Shown piece after piece: positions 19,401 through 28,124 of a stretch of DNA of 64,000 bases. The stretch is from Parabacteroides merdae ATCC 43184 (lineage in GTDB: Bacteria > Bacteroidota > Bacteroidia > Bacteroidales > Tannerellaceae), in assembly GCF_025151215.1 (NCBI RefSeq), contig NZ_CP102286.1, positions 1,798,001 to 1,862,000 on the forward strand. Reading direction: 5' to 3'. The position numbers and the translations under genes were made by a program. Positions within the stretch are counted from its first letter, which is position 1; each line of letters opens with the position of its first letter. The notes below the pieces were generated by a model that had not been told where the DNA came from, did no database searches, and saw only the letters and a list, made by a program, of their open reading frames with translations.

Positions 19401-19984
19401 GAATTTTGTCCTCCATCTATCTTAATTTTTTGATCTATATAACCAATATATGAAATAAGTAGAATTGCCCCATTCGATATTCCATTCAGAACGAATTTTC
19501 CATCTACATCTGTTATTGTACCAATTCCTTTGTTATCTTCAAGCGTAACATTCGCACCGATTATCGCTAAACCTTCTTTATCGACAATCCTTCCTGATAT
19601 TGTGTGTTTTTCTTGCTGTACTCCATTTTGTGCAAACTCTGACCTCTTTATTTTTTTTACACTATCATCCTTCAGAAATACACGATTATTTACTATTTTA
19701 TAAGAGATCCCTGTATTCTTAAATACCTCTTTCAGAACATTTTCTATATGTTCATTTTTAAGATTAACAGAGACTTTGGAGATTTTCTTATTTAATAAAG
19801 TCTCATCATAAGAAAATTCATACCCAGTTTGTTCACTAATACTTCGTATGACGGTACCGACTGTCGTTTGATTCAAGGCCAGTTCCAGATTCACATACAA
19901 AGAATGCGCATCGCTTGTCGCCATAGCGGGCGATGCAGCTGACAAAAACATTGCTAATGTAGCAATTGATGCATTTTTAATCAT
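16472..19984 (-). CDS. SusC/RagA-family TonB-dependent transporter with an STN signalling domain (module 1)
   Basis: An outer-membrane importer of 1170 residues. After a signal peptide (cleavage near SPAMA) comes an STN domain (about 30-100: LALNQTTVGTVIRSISEQTG), a carboxypeptidase-regulatory-like domain (HTISGRIVDKEGLAIIGANV), a TonB-box region near KLDEVIVIGYG, the plug, and a 22-strand barrel ending in aromatic Phe. The STN domain implies signalling to a FecR anti-sigma factor, and a FecR gene lies 107 bases upstream. The N-terminal 100 residues are very similar to those of the second SusC at 24614, much more than the barrels are. The two also share a short leader element. The partner SusD follows. 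Confidence 0.95.
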   Translation of the reverse strand: MIKNASIATLAMFLSAASPAMATSDAHSLYVNLELALNQTTVGTVIRSISEQTGYEFSYDETLLNKKISKVSVNLKNEHIENVLKEVFKNTGISYKIVNNRVFLKDDSVKKIKRSEFAQNGVQQEKHTISGRIVDKEGLAIIGANVTLEDNKGIGTITDVDGKFVLNGISNGAILLISYIGYIDQKIKIDGGQNSYQITLLEDTQKLDEVIVIGYGVEKKVNLTGAITNVKTEELSTISTTNLSNTLAGRAPGLTIVGSSGFMGASSEIRMRGGFGDPLFVIDGIIRDKAAFDALEPNEIDQLSFLKDAATASVYGSKAGNGVVLVTTKSGADAMGKPKFEYQGSYTFNRPTRKLFSDEMSAYKELVYQNLVAEANGLPLPNNEEEMEYAKTHDYNVNDLIWQNPWNTKHSISATGGTEKVKYYVLGNFIREEGSYKNLENNKYSFRSNLTVNLSKYISLNANISGYQKDDRRFNWPGSGDDSEDIFDFYRTTFNCLRTVPSYAYLDGTPANEKTDYPIYPDVSNFKGWNVADVVLGDRYIKTRRRNVNGILSLNIDLGKILPGLSTKITGNYIINDYARKKYMSHQKAYNFQSGDPDNRFIPGPLDLNKYNIYTFGSNYENLTYGARQFWNEQFDWTLNYKNSFGKHEVGGMITFEQAESQGEAIYATANDPLTDYDQWFVFSTDPERRTVSVNESENLGSHLSWIGRATYNYDSKYMAEFSFRYDGNNKFPKDRRWGFFPSASLGWRISREAFMENTSEWLDDLKIRASYGTTGNDLNTSNKSIGYFQYIERYTTGSSYMFGKGLANGIQTGSMPTTDLTWATSATINGGIDFTLLSNRLSGTIDGFYRKETDILGSRTTTLPSTYGASLAPENYAERSWRGGEFTLTWRDKVQHGINYSLYMNIGYSKDRWDVLDESVIYMTGNLKDLSLVGMSAGRITGLKVDHLLTDQAEVDELIAKGFKQYGRDPYLGGLLFQDTRGDGYSLGPDGKIDGNDAYNLLSENGTPRINYGFGGSFSWKGITIDMHFQGVGSYDRLVGCDATKGIPQYGGNTRPYYPIWTSDKCWSPENPNGVYPRVIGKNQYESGYGNTDFWMRNGAYVRLKNLNIGYNLPASILRPLGLLHAQVFMNATNLFSISAMNEFMDPEQKYYDSFPLMRSFTFGLNFSF

Positions 19985-20011
19985 ACATGTGATTCAATAA
20001 TGTTAGTACTA
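19985..20011 (-). promoter_or_regulatory. Leader element shared by both susC genes (copy 1)
   Basis: On the minus strand TAGTACTAACA, a short AT spacer and GAATCACATG run directly into the susC start. The same arrangement precedes the second susC at 27944-27971. The core TAGTACTA is a palindrome. This may be an operator, a translation-control site or ancestral sequence kept by duplication. Confidence 0.55.
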
Positions 20012-20091
20012 AGTTTTTAAGTTTATAGTTTTCTTTTGTTGTGTGTGTTACTTTTCTAATCTGTCATTTCATCATAGGCATTCATTTTTTA

Positions 20092-21057
20092 TTATTCATA
20101 TATAAAGATTTCTTTCCCCTCTATCCGATATTGGATGGGAGCTAAATATTTCAAGAGTTTCAAGATGTCAGGCAAGCTTTCATCTTCATTGATCACACAT
20201 CGGAACTTACGCTGGGCAAGCTTCGTTGATTCTAAATTTATGTTTACATTAAATTTTACGGAGAGTTGGTTAACTATTTCCCTCAACGTGACATTTTCGA
20301 AGACAAACTGGTTCAGTCGCCACGCCGTACATACATTCACATCCACAACCTCTGTGGCATATTCGTTCTTATTGTTGTCATATGTCACCTTTTCTCCCGG
20401 TGACATATCTAAAATGGGGTTCCACTGCTTATCGAGTAAAGCAACTTTACCTCTTGCTAAAACGGTTTCTACGTTTTGGTGTTTCTCGTCTGTTTTTACA
20501 TTGAAAGCGGTTCCAAGAACCTTAATATTTACATAATTGGTCGAAACATATAGTGGGTACTGAGCATTCTTTGCAACGTCAAAGAATGCTTCTCCTTGCA
20601 AGGAGAGCTTTCGGTTATTTTCGGCAAAAACCTTAGGTATCCTCAAAGAAGACCCCTCCTTTAACCAAACAGCCGATCCATCCGCAAGCACGATTTTTTT
20701 CACATCTTCCCCTTGTTCCACCCTGATCGTTACACAATTGTCCGGTTTCAGATAGCCCCATCCCACATAAGAAAAAGAGACAAATAACAAGATTACGGCT
20801 GCGTATCTCATCACAGAGCGAAGTATTTGAAATCGCCTTCTACTATTTATCTTGGCATTCAATCCATTCAATGCCTCTTCGATATGCTCAGGCGTATTAT
20901 ATTGAGTGAACTTCCACGAAACGCGAAGTTTCATCAATTCAGAGAAAACCTCCTCATTATCAATTGATAATTTACGCCATTCTTCCACCTGTTTCATTTC
21001 TTCAGGAGAAAGCATGCCTGTCAAATATTTTGCTAAAAGTCTATAATCAAAATCCAT
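20092..21057 (-). CDS. FecR-family anti-sigma factor (module 1, without an adjacent sigma gene)
   Basis: An inner-membrane signal transducer of 321 residues. The cytoplasmic N-terminal part (MDFDYRLLAKYLTGMLSPEE, then an EWRKLS segment) should hold the sigma factor. One membrane helix (AVILLFVSFSYVGWGYL, about 88-105) precedes the FecR domain (VRVEQGEDVKKIVLADGS is not exact; the clear part is KIVLADGSAVWLKEGSSLR) and a C-terminal STN-contacting domain (NQFVFENVTLREIVNQLS). It is close to the FecR at 28125 over its whole length. In this lineage such genes normally follow an ECF sigma gene, but the 650 bases upstream hold none. It either responds to the sigma factor at 29187 or has lost its own. 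Confidence 0.93.
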   Translation of the reverse strand: MDFDYRLLAKYLTGMLSPEEMKQVEEWRKLSIDNEEVFSELMKLRVSWKFTQYNTPEHIEEALNGLNAKINSRRRFQILRSVMRYAAVILLFVSFSYVGWGYLKPDNCVTIRVEQGEDVKKIVLADGSAVWLKEGSSLRIPKVFAENNRKLSLQGEAFFDVAKNAQYPLYVSTNYVNIKVLGTAFNVKTDEKHQNVETVLARGKVALLDKQWNPILDMSPGEKVTYDNNKNEYATEVVDVNVCTAWRLNQFVFENVTLREIVNQLSVKFNVNINLESTKLAQRKFRCVINEDESLPDILKLLKYLAPIQYRIEGKEIFIYE

Positions 21058-21321
21058 TTTTATTTCCTATTACTTATACTAAACGAACAACTTCAGAAAA
21101 ATACGGAGCAAAAAAGCATTTTTTTCATACAATTAATGGGCAGTCATTCATCAGGCAAATAAGACATTAATAATTAACCACTTACAACAAAAACAAAAGT
21201 TTCAATCTCAGGCAACCGGACAAACTAACTCGTTTCCTGTCGCAAACTAAGTCAAATCACCCGAAGAACTAAATGAAAACATATAGTAAAGTAGCCGTTA
21301 GCAGTTACTATCTATTACCCT

Positions 21322-21383
21322 TATGTAGTACTACCTATTGTCGATTGGTAGTACTATATAAGGACGATAGGTAGTACTACATA
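21322..21383. repeat. Large inverted repeat with a TAGTACTA core upstream of the orphan fecR
   Basis: The arms 21322-21342 and 21363-21383 match over 21 bases with one G-T position. The inner 16 bases (ATGTAGTACTACCTAT) pair perfectly. The 20-base loop contains a third GGTAGTACTA. The surrounding gap 21058-21707 holds no credible gene; the short open frames there have no family resemblance. It may be an operator, or the scar of an element that replaced a sigma gene. Confidence 0.7.
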
Positions 21384-21638
21384 TCAATAATATATTATAT
21401 GCTTTGAGTTAGTTTACTATGACTTTCGAATTAGTTTCCGGCATGTTCCGTATTAATTACTCCGTGAAAACGAGGAAACTCCGGACAAACCGCCGGAAAC
21501 AAAAAGGTGTCGGTTCTATGCCAGTTACAAAGTTCAACCGACATCCTTTAATTAAATGTTTATTAGAGAGATACGAGCAAAAATGCCAGATGTCGGTTTC
21601 CTGTGTGTTTTTATTTATATTTTTACGCAAAATGAGAC

Positions 21639-21678
21639 AAGTGCGATTACCCGGATCTCTGTCAGAGTAATCGCACTT
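21639..21678 (-). terminator. Terminator-like hairpin after the phosphoesterase gene
   Basis: AAGTGCGATTAC pairs perfectly with GTAATCGCACTT. The loop holds a second small palindrome, CTCTGTCAGAG. Read on the minus strand, the tail is only moderately T-rich. It ends the 29786-21708 unit. Confidence 0.6.
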
Positions 21679-21707
21679 ATGCGAAGTGTAGCATTGAATG
21701 ATGAAGA

Positions 21708-22883
21708 TTACTTTGCCGTATATGACTTCTTTGTAACGACTTTACCATCCAAATCAAGAACCTCCAGATTCATCTGATCACCATTAGTCTCCACAGAAAC
21801 CACACTGTTATTTGAATTTACCAATACCGGAAATTTGATACCAGCACTCGGTTCCTCATATTTGTTTCGATGGAGATGTCCGCATAGCATCAGATCCACT
21901 CCGAGTTCATTTAGGATAGGTACGAATTTCTTCAAGACGTCTTTCTGTCCATGCCAGATATTGAGGTCAGCAGAAGGAGGCATATGTGCAATGACAACTT
22001 TAAATTTAGCCTGCTTGAAATCTTCATTTTTATATAGTTCCTTCATCCATTCCACCTGATCCGTACGATAACCGTCATAATCGGTAATACCGCTGTACTC
22101 GATATCGGAATCCGGTTTGTCTTCCCCCGTATCCAACATTATGAAACATACAGGTCCTTGTCTGAAAAGATAATATAGGAACGGTTCTTTCGGAGAGAAA
22201 TATTTCTGGAACGAAGTGGCGAACTCACCACGGGTTTCATGATTTCCGCGAGCGTAATACATAGGTTTCTCCGAAGCGAACAAATCGATGCTTTCTTTCA
22301 TGAATCCATTAAAGATTGTTTGTTCGTCCTTAAATTCCGAAACCATATCCCCATTGAAAATAATCAAGTCTTTATCCTTGTAGTTCGCATTATTCAGCAG
22401 TTTCGTAATGATGTTTTCACGTCCGTGAATATCATTGATCATGACAAAAGAGGTTTCTTTTTTATTTGGATCGCACGTTGTAAACGTCAAAGCATTCTTT
22501 TTGTAAACATCCGATGCTGCCACACGTCCGTATATGACATTAATCCCTTCATGCGACAACACTTCCTGAGAATAAATACGATAACGATAGGTTGTTCCGG
22601 GAGTCAACGCTTTTACCTTCACGGCATGCAGCAAGGAGGTATTTTTAACCCCATTAGTTGTATCGAAATACTTAGGCCGTTCTTCTCCATAATAATGAGT
22701 TCCGTCATTCGGAGCCAACTCTACCCAGCCGATAGACGGTTTATCCGCTACCCAGACAATAGTTGCCTCATTCTCTTTTACATTCTGCAGATAAGGCCCG
22801 TAAAGGATCTTTATCTGCGCAGTTGCCACCTGAGTGGCAACTGTGAGTAAAAGGACATATATCAATTTTTTAATATACTTCAT
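21708..22883 (-). CDS. Exported metallophosphoesterase with a purple-acid-phosphatase-like N-terminal domain
   Basis: A 391-residue periplasmic phosphoesterase. The signal peptide is MKYIKKLIYVLLLTVATQVATAQ. A fibronectin-like domain of the purple acid phosphatase type follows (ILYGPYLQNVKENEATIVWV to TPGTTYRYRIYS, about 25-120). The calcineurin-like domain has NDIHGRE, NGDMVSEF, ARGNHETRGE, IAHMPPS and CGHLHRN, which gives a complete two-metal site. It is 24 bases downstream of SusD of module 2, so it is the last gene of that operon. This suggests the imported ligand carries phosphate (a phosphorylated glycan or phosphate ester). The exact substrate is open. Confidence 0.88.
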   Translation of the reverse strand: MKYIKKLIYVLLLTVATQVATAQIKILYGPYLQNVKENEATIVWVADKPSIGWVELAPNDGTHYYGEERPKYFDTTNGVKNTSLLHAVKVKALTPGTTYRYRIYSQEVLSHEGINVIYGRVAASDVYKKNALTFTTCDPNKKETSFVMINDIHGRENIITKLLNNANYKDKDLIIFNGDMVSEFKDEQTIFNGFMKESIDLFASEKPMYYARGNHETRGEFATSFQKYFSPKEPFLYYLFRQGPVCFIMLDTGEDKPDSDIEYSGITDYDGYRTDQVEWMKELYKNEDFKQAKFKVVIAHMPPSADLNIWHGQKDVLKKFVPILNELGVDLMLCGHLHRNKYEEPSAGIKFPVLVNSNNSVVSVETNGDQMNLEVLDLDGKVVTKKSYTAK

Positions 22884-22907
22884 TGTAAATAAGTTTTATT
22901 GCATCTA

Positions 22908-24602
22908 TTAATAACCATCGTTCTGAACCAATTGAGGGTTCGCATCCATTTCCGCCTGCATAATAGGCAGATGGAATTGCTTCTTGTCAAAATAACGAAC
23001 TTCAACCAAACGGTCTTCACGAGAAGCATTCACATCGATCACGGCGCGACGGTCCGGATCCGGTTCATCATAGTCGACAGTACCACACAAACGATACAAG
23101 TCACCCGGCATAACAGTCTCTGCCACCTTCTTTCCGGTTTTGGCTCCGCTCTGGTCATACTCGTCCCAGCGAACGATATCTTCAAAACGGAAACCTTCAC
23201 CAGCCAATTCTATCGTACGTTCTCTCCTTACCAGTTCACGTACTTTGGCCTGTGTATCATATTTAGAACGGTCAACAGCGATATGACCTCCGCGCAAACG
23301 TAACCGGTCGATGATGTTCATAGCTTCCTGCAAATCCTGATTCAGTTCGACCAAACATTCGGCTTTTGTCAACAATATTTCTGCATACCGGAAGATAATC
23401 GGGCACAAGGCATCGTCATTCATTGCAGCTGAATATTGTCCCTGGTTGGGATACAAATACTTAGCCCACAACATACCGGTATGGGAAGCATTATCCGCCG
23501 CCGTATAATAATCTTTATTCGAAGAGCCGTTCGGCAGCGTCTTGTCGAGCGTATTGAAAACCCGGGATACATTATTACGCCCCACCCAATCCAATCCGGA
23601 ATAAATAACCGTATTTTTCAATCGTGGATCACGATTGAAAAACGGATGGACCGGGTCATAACCGGAACCAGCTTCATCGATCAACTTGCCATCTGCCATT
23701 TCAAACATATCAACCATGTTTTGAGTCGGCACAAAAGAAGCCCAGCCACCATCCGAATTATTATAGAAACGGATCACATCACCATAAGCATAAGTCGTTT
23801 GGACATGTTCATAAGTACAAATAATTTCTTTTGAATTCTGTCCGGCCATAGAAAACATATTCAGAAAATCAGGATCTAATTCATACTGATTCAGAGCTAT
23901 TACTTTATTGGCAGCATCCAAAGCCTCCGTATAGTTGCCCCACAACAAATTGAAGCGGGCGATCATCGAGAGGACCGTTCCTTTGGCAATGCGTCCTTTT
24001 TCTGCCGGTTTCTCCGCTATATGTTCGGCACTCCACATCAAGTCGTTCATAGCATGCTCCTTCACCTTTGCTTCTGGTTCACGCGGCAGTTTAGCATCAT
24101 CAGCCGTTGCTGGTACAAAATCCATAATAACAGCATCCCCATACCAAGTTGCCAAATAAGCATGACTATATCCCCTAATTGCCCGTACTTGCGCCAGAAA
24201 ATCATTCTTCTCCGTTTCTGTCATGGCTGAAGCCGGAACCAAATCGATATTTTCAATTACGAAATTACAACGACGTATCGTTTCATACTGCCTCCAATAA
24301 TTCGGAGCCGCAGTAGGAGAAACGCTACCTCTGCCCATGTTTCTCATGTTAGAAGCATTCGTATAATTGAAGCCGATATCCGAATAGCTGTCTTCGTAGA
24401 AGATAAACTTCGATCCAACATAGTTATTGACCCACCAATTGTAGGCAGCGGTTACTGCTGCATCGACATCCTCGGACGTGTTCCAGAATGTGTTTGTCGT
24501 CAACTGATCTTTCGGATTCAAATCAAAAAAATCATCACAAGAAGTAAAGATACCTGTCCCGACCAAGCAAACAGCAAGACCTAATATATTTTTCAGTTTC
24601 AT
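22908..24602 (-). CDS. SusD/RagB-family lipoprotein (module 2)
   Basis: A surface ligand-binding lipoprotein of 564 residues. The lipobox is IFTSC (Cys22) followed by acidic residues, as in surface-exposed Bacteroides lipoproteins. N-terminal SusD helices (FWNTSEDVDAAVTAAYNWW), LPREPEAKVKEHAMNDL, and the C-terminal RRERTIELAGEGFRFEDIVR match the family. It starts 11 bases after its SusC partner. The phosphoesterase gene follows, tying this pair to a phosphorylated ligand. It is only loosely similar to the module 1 SusD, so the two modules probably handle different ligands. Confidence 0.94.
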   Translation of the reverse strand: MKLKNILGLAVCLVGTGIFTSCDDFFDLNPKDQLTTNTFWNTSEDVDAAVTAAYNWWVNNYVGSKFIFYEDSYSDIGFNYTNASNMRNMGRGSVSPTAAPNYWRQYETIRRCNFVIENIDLVPASAMTETEKNDFLAQVRAIRGYSHAYLATWYGDAVIMDFVPATADDAKLPREPEAKVKEHAMNDLMWSAEHIAEKPAEKGRIAKGTVLSMIARFNLLWGNYTEALDAANKVIALNQYELDPDFLNMFSMAGQNSKEIICTYEHVQTTYAYGDVIRFYNNSDGGWASFVPTQNMVDMFEMADGKLIDEAGSGYDPVHPFFNRDPRLKNTVIYSGLDWVGRNNVSRVFNTLDKTLPNGSSNKDYYTAADNASHTGMLWAKYLYPNQGQYSAAMNDDALCPIIFRYAEILLTKAECLVELNQDLQEAMNIIDRLRLRGGHIAVDRSKYDTQAKVRELVRRERTIELAGEGFRFEDIVRWDEYDQSGAKTGKKVAETVMPGDLYRLCGTVDYDEPDPDRRAVIDVNASREDRLVEVRYFDKKQFHLPIMQAEMDANPQLVQNDGY

Positions 24603-24613
24603 ATATAATTCAT

Positions 24614-27600
24614 TTAAAAAGTTACATTAATACCGAATGAATGGCTTCTGCTAATAGGATAAACATCCAAGTTTCCCGACGGCGACTCCGGATCAGCATT
24701 GAACGGCAAACTGTCGAATGTAAACAGATTTTCGCCTGTATAATAAATCTTCGCATTGGCTATTCCTAACTTATTCGTCCAACTCTTCGGCAACGTATAA
24801 CCCAAATTGACGTTCTTAATACGCAGGTAATTCGTGTTCATACACCAAAAAGATGAATTCACGCGCTGAGGAGAACTGATCGAGTTTTCCTCTAGGAACA
24901 GACGCGGCCATTCCGCATTTGTATTTTCAGGAGTCCAGGCATCCAACCAATTCGTACTCGGATGTGAAGTATCCCCGATAAATGAACCGACGACATCTCT
25001 TGAGAAATAACGGTTTGTTCCAGTCACACCCTGCATAAATACCGACAAGTCAAAATTTTTCCAACCAGCACTCAGTGTCAAACCAAAAGTCGTTTTAGGC
25101 TGTTGCGTGCCTTTCACCACCCGGTCTTTATCTGTCAACTTTCCATCTCCATCCGCATCTTTAATCCGAAAATCGCCGCCTTTGAAAGGCAAAGACCATG
25201 GATTGCCATACTGTTTTTCGTAAGCGGCAGCCTCCTCGTCGCTTTTGAACAACCCATCTACTTCATATACATAAAAAGATTGATAGGGCTCTCCGATTCG
25301 ATTAATCATATAGCCATCGATAATCTCATTGACCCCAGCCAAATCCAACAACTCATTCTTATTATAGGAGAAATTCGCATTGATTCCCATTCTCCAATCC
25401 TTATTGAAGGAATGATTCCAAGCAAAGCTTGCTTCCACACCACTGTTCCGTAAAGAGCCTTTATTGTCCTGATACGTCCCCGATATACCAAACGTATCAG
25501 AAACAGGAATATCCATAATGATGTCAGAGGTCTTACGATTATAATATTCGGCACTCAGCATAAACTCGTTCAAGAAATTTGCATCAAAGCCGATTCCCCA
25601 GTTTGTCGAATTTTCCCAGGAAATAGTCGTCACCTTATGGCTTACAACCGTAATACCTTGATGAACAGAGCCGCCAAACGGGAAATTCTTTCCTATATAT
25701 AACGTAGGTAAATAAGGATAATATTCATCCGATACGGCATCCTGGTTTCCGAGCAACCCCCAAGATCCTCTAAGTTTCAGTGACTGCAACCAGCCATGCG
25801 TGTTTTCCATAAAATCTTCTTCGGAAATGCGCCATCCAGCAGAGAAAGAAGGAAAATATCCCCAACGATAGCCTTTTGCAAAGCGAGAAGAAGCATCGGC
25901 GCGGAAATTGGCTTCCAAAAGATACTTGCCTTTATAGTCATAATTGAGACGTCCGAAATAAGATAACAAAGCCAGTTCACGGGAATAACCACTGTTCGTT
26001 TGTGTCGAAGAATCGCCACCGTTCAAATCGGTCACTTCACTATTCGGGAAACTTTTGCGGAAAGCGTATAAATTCCGATAATCATACTTCTCGATCTTAT
26101 AACCAACCATTGCCTTGAAATGATGATCTTGGTTAAAAGTCTTGTCATAATTCAACAATGCATCCAACGTATAACGGCTCCATCTCGAAATCGTTTCACC
26201 CAATTGATCAGGTCCATGATAATTCACATCGTCATACCAACATTCCTTACGATAATCTTTTGTTTCCTTTATATTCGTTACATAAGCTCCTTGTAATGTG
26301 AATGTCAGACCGTCTATAATATGATAGTCAAAGGCCAGTATTCCAGAGAAGTTTTGCAACAAATGATATTTCCGACTATTAATATCGACCCAAGCGGCAG
26401 GATTTCCATCTGAGATCGAACCGTAAGAACCATCTTCCTTCTTATATGGAATCCAAGGGGCTATACGGTCCGCTTGACGTATCAATTGAGTAGAACCGCC
26501 TCCATAAGACGCATTCGGTTCGGAATAGTCGTTATGAATAAAAGCCATGTTAGTCCTCATGGTAAATTTATCCGACAATTTGATATCCAGATTCGTTCGC
26601 AAATTAAATTGTTGACGATCCGAATTCCTCAATGTGCCTTCCTGCCCTAAGAAACCTGCAGAAGCCATATATTTCACATCTTCCGACCCACCACTGACAT
26701 TGAGGCTATGTTTATGCATAAAACCGGTCCGATAAATATAGTCTGTCCAAACTGTATTCGGATGCCCATAAGGATCCGTTCCATCCTGAAATAAACGGAG
26801 ATCTTCGTCTGTAAAACGAGGAGACGCCCCATCCTGTGTCAATAACTGATTATAAAGACGGGCATAATCATAAGAACTTAAGCGATCAATCAAAGTCGAT
26901 ACATTCGAAAAACTAACATTACCATTATAAGAGACTGTTGCTTTTCCGGCTTTCCCTCGCTTGGTCGTAACCAAGATTACCCCATTGGCAGCTTTAGAAC
27001 CATAAATAGCAGCCGAAGCGGCATCTTTCAAAACCGAAATCGATTCGATATCGTTAGGATCGATCGAATCGAAAGTTCCAGTTTCTATCCCATCCACCAG
27101 AATATAAGGGTTAGCATTGTTCAAGGTTCCGACTCCACGAACACGTATAGTTGCCCCGTCACTACCAGGCTGCCCTGTTCCAGATGTTATCGTAACCCCC
27201 GGAGTCAATCCCTGGAGAGCAGAAGATACATTCGTCACCGGCCGGTTGATCAATTCATCTTTACCAATTGTGCTTACCGCTCCTGTCAGGTTTACTTTCG
27301 TTTGTGTTCCATAACCGACAACAACCACCTCATCCAAATTCTGTGTATCTTCGTGAATTGTGATTTTATAATCGTTTTTTCCTTTCGCTACAGCAACCTC
27401 CTGATCTACATAACCAATATAGGAAATCATCAATGTCGCACCGTCTTCAATTCCCTCCAATGTAAAATCACCGTCGACATTTGTCACCGTACCAACACCA
27501 GCACTTCCTTTCACTATGACATTTGCCCCGATAACAGGAAGACCGGTATTATCGACAACCGTACCTCTGATCGTTCTCTTGACTTGTTGAACACTTGCAA

Positions 27601-27943
27601 AAGACACATTTTCTGTCTTTGCGTTATCTTGTAGGAAAATCCGATTATCGACTATCCGATAAGAAATATCCGTATTCTTAAAGACTTTCTTTAAAACACT
27701 TTCGATGTGTTCATTTTTTACACGGACGGATACTTTTGAAATTTCTTTACTTAAAATAGATTCATCATAAGAAAATTCATAGCCCGTTTGCTCGCTGATA
27801 CTTTGTATGATCATACCTACAGTTGTCCTGTTCAAAGACAATTCCAGATTCACATACAAAGTATTCGCTTCATTTACCGCCATCGCAGGCGATGTTGCGA
27901 CTAAAAATGCTGATAATGTCGCAATAGATACTTTTTTATTCAT
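24614..27943 (-). CDS. SusC/RagA-family TonB-dependent transporter with an STN domain (module 2)
   Basis: An outer-membrane importer of 1109 residues. The ATG at 27943 is chosen because it starts a signal peptide (MNKKVSIATLSAFLVATSPAMA) that aligns with module 1; an upstream GTG at 28021 would add a 26-residue non-signal extension. An STN domain (LSLNRTTVGMIIQSISEQTG) is followed by a carboxypeptidase-regulatory-like domain, a TonB-box region (NLDEVVVVGYG), the plug with GVGTLNNANPYILVDG, and a barrel ending in VTF. Its FecR lies 181 bases upstream and its sigma gene before that. It forms an operon with SusD and the phosphoesterase. The STN domain is near-identical in pattern to module 1, while the barrels diverge. 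Confidence 0.95.
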   Translation of the reverse strand: MNKKVSIATLSAFLVATSPAMAVNEANTLYVNLELSLNRTTVGMIIQSISEQTGYEFSYDESILSKEISKVSVRVKNEHIESVLKKVFKNTDISYRIVDNRIFLQDNAKTENVSFASVQQVKRTIRGTVVDNTGLPVIGANVIVKGSAGVGTVTNVDGDFTLEGIEDGATLMISYIGYVDQEVAVAKGKNDYKITIHEDTQNLDEVVVVGYGTQTKVNLTGAVSTIGKDELINRPVTNVSSALQGLTPGVTITSGTGQPGSDGATIRVRGVGTLNNANPYILVDGIETGTFDSIDPNDIESISVLKDAASAAIYGSKAANGVILVTTKRGKAGKATVSYNGNVSFSNVSTLIDRLSSYDYARLYNQLLTQDGASPRFTDEDLRLFQDGTDPYGHPNTVWTDYIYRTGFMHKHSLNVSGGSEDVKYMASAGFLGQEGTLRNSDRQQFNLRTNLDIKLSDKFTMRTNMAFIHNDYSEPNASYGGGSTQLIRQADRIAPWIPYKKEDGSYGSISDGNPAAWVDINSRKYHLLQNFSGILAFDYHIIDGLTFTLQGAYVTNIKETKDYRKECWYDDVNYHGPDQLGETISRWSRYTLDALLNYDKTFNQDHHFKAMVGYKIEKYDYRNLYAFRKSFPNSEVTDLNGGDSSTQTNSGYSRELALLSYFGRLNYDYKGKYLLEANFRADASSRFAKGYRWGYFPSFSAGWRISEEDFMENTHGWLQSLKLRGSWGLLGNQDAVSDEYYPYLPTLYIGKNFPFGGSVHQGITVVSHKVTTISWENSTNWGIGFDANFLNEFMLSAEYYNRKTSDIIMDIPVSDTFGISGTYQDNKGSLRNSGVEASFAWNHSFNKDWRMGINANFSYNKNELLDLAGVNEIIDGYMINRIGEPYQSFYVYEVDGLFKSDEEAAAYEKQYGNPWSLPFKGGDFRIKDADGDGKLTDKDRVVKGTQQPKTTFGLTLSAGWKNFDLSVFMQGVTGTNRYFSRDVVGSFIGDTSHPSTNWLDAWTPENTNAEWPRLFLEENSISSPQRVNSSFWCMNTNYLRIKNVNLGYTLPKSWTNKLGIANAKIYYTGENLFTFDSLPFNADPESPSGNLDVYPISRSHSFGINVTF

Positions 27944-27971
27944 ACCATGTGATTCGTTTTTGTTAGTACTA
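27944..27971 (-). promoter_or_regulatory. Leader element shared by both susC genes (copy 2)
   Basis: On the minus strand TAGTACTAACA, then a spacer and GAATCACATGG, directly before the ATG. It matches 19985-20011. The bases around it are otherwise unlike module 1, so this stretch looks selectively kept. Confidence 0.55.
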
Positions 27972-28124
27972 TAAAAAACAGTTAACTTTTTACCGGATAC
28001 ACCCGTACCCGCCAATAACACTTCCCATACCGGACAGCATTTTTTTAATTAACCGCTGCAAAGGAATATCCCCGATATTACGGAACTGTTTACCTCAGAT
28101 TACATTTCAATTTCCCATAGACAT

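Noticed and set aside
21419..21777. Two overlapping short plus-strand frames in the fecR-phosphoesterase gap
   Set aside because: They run through a terminator hairpin and into the phosphoesterase gene, with no recognisable protein features. They are not remnants of a sigma factor: no region 2 or 4 motif is present in any frame I read.
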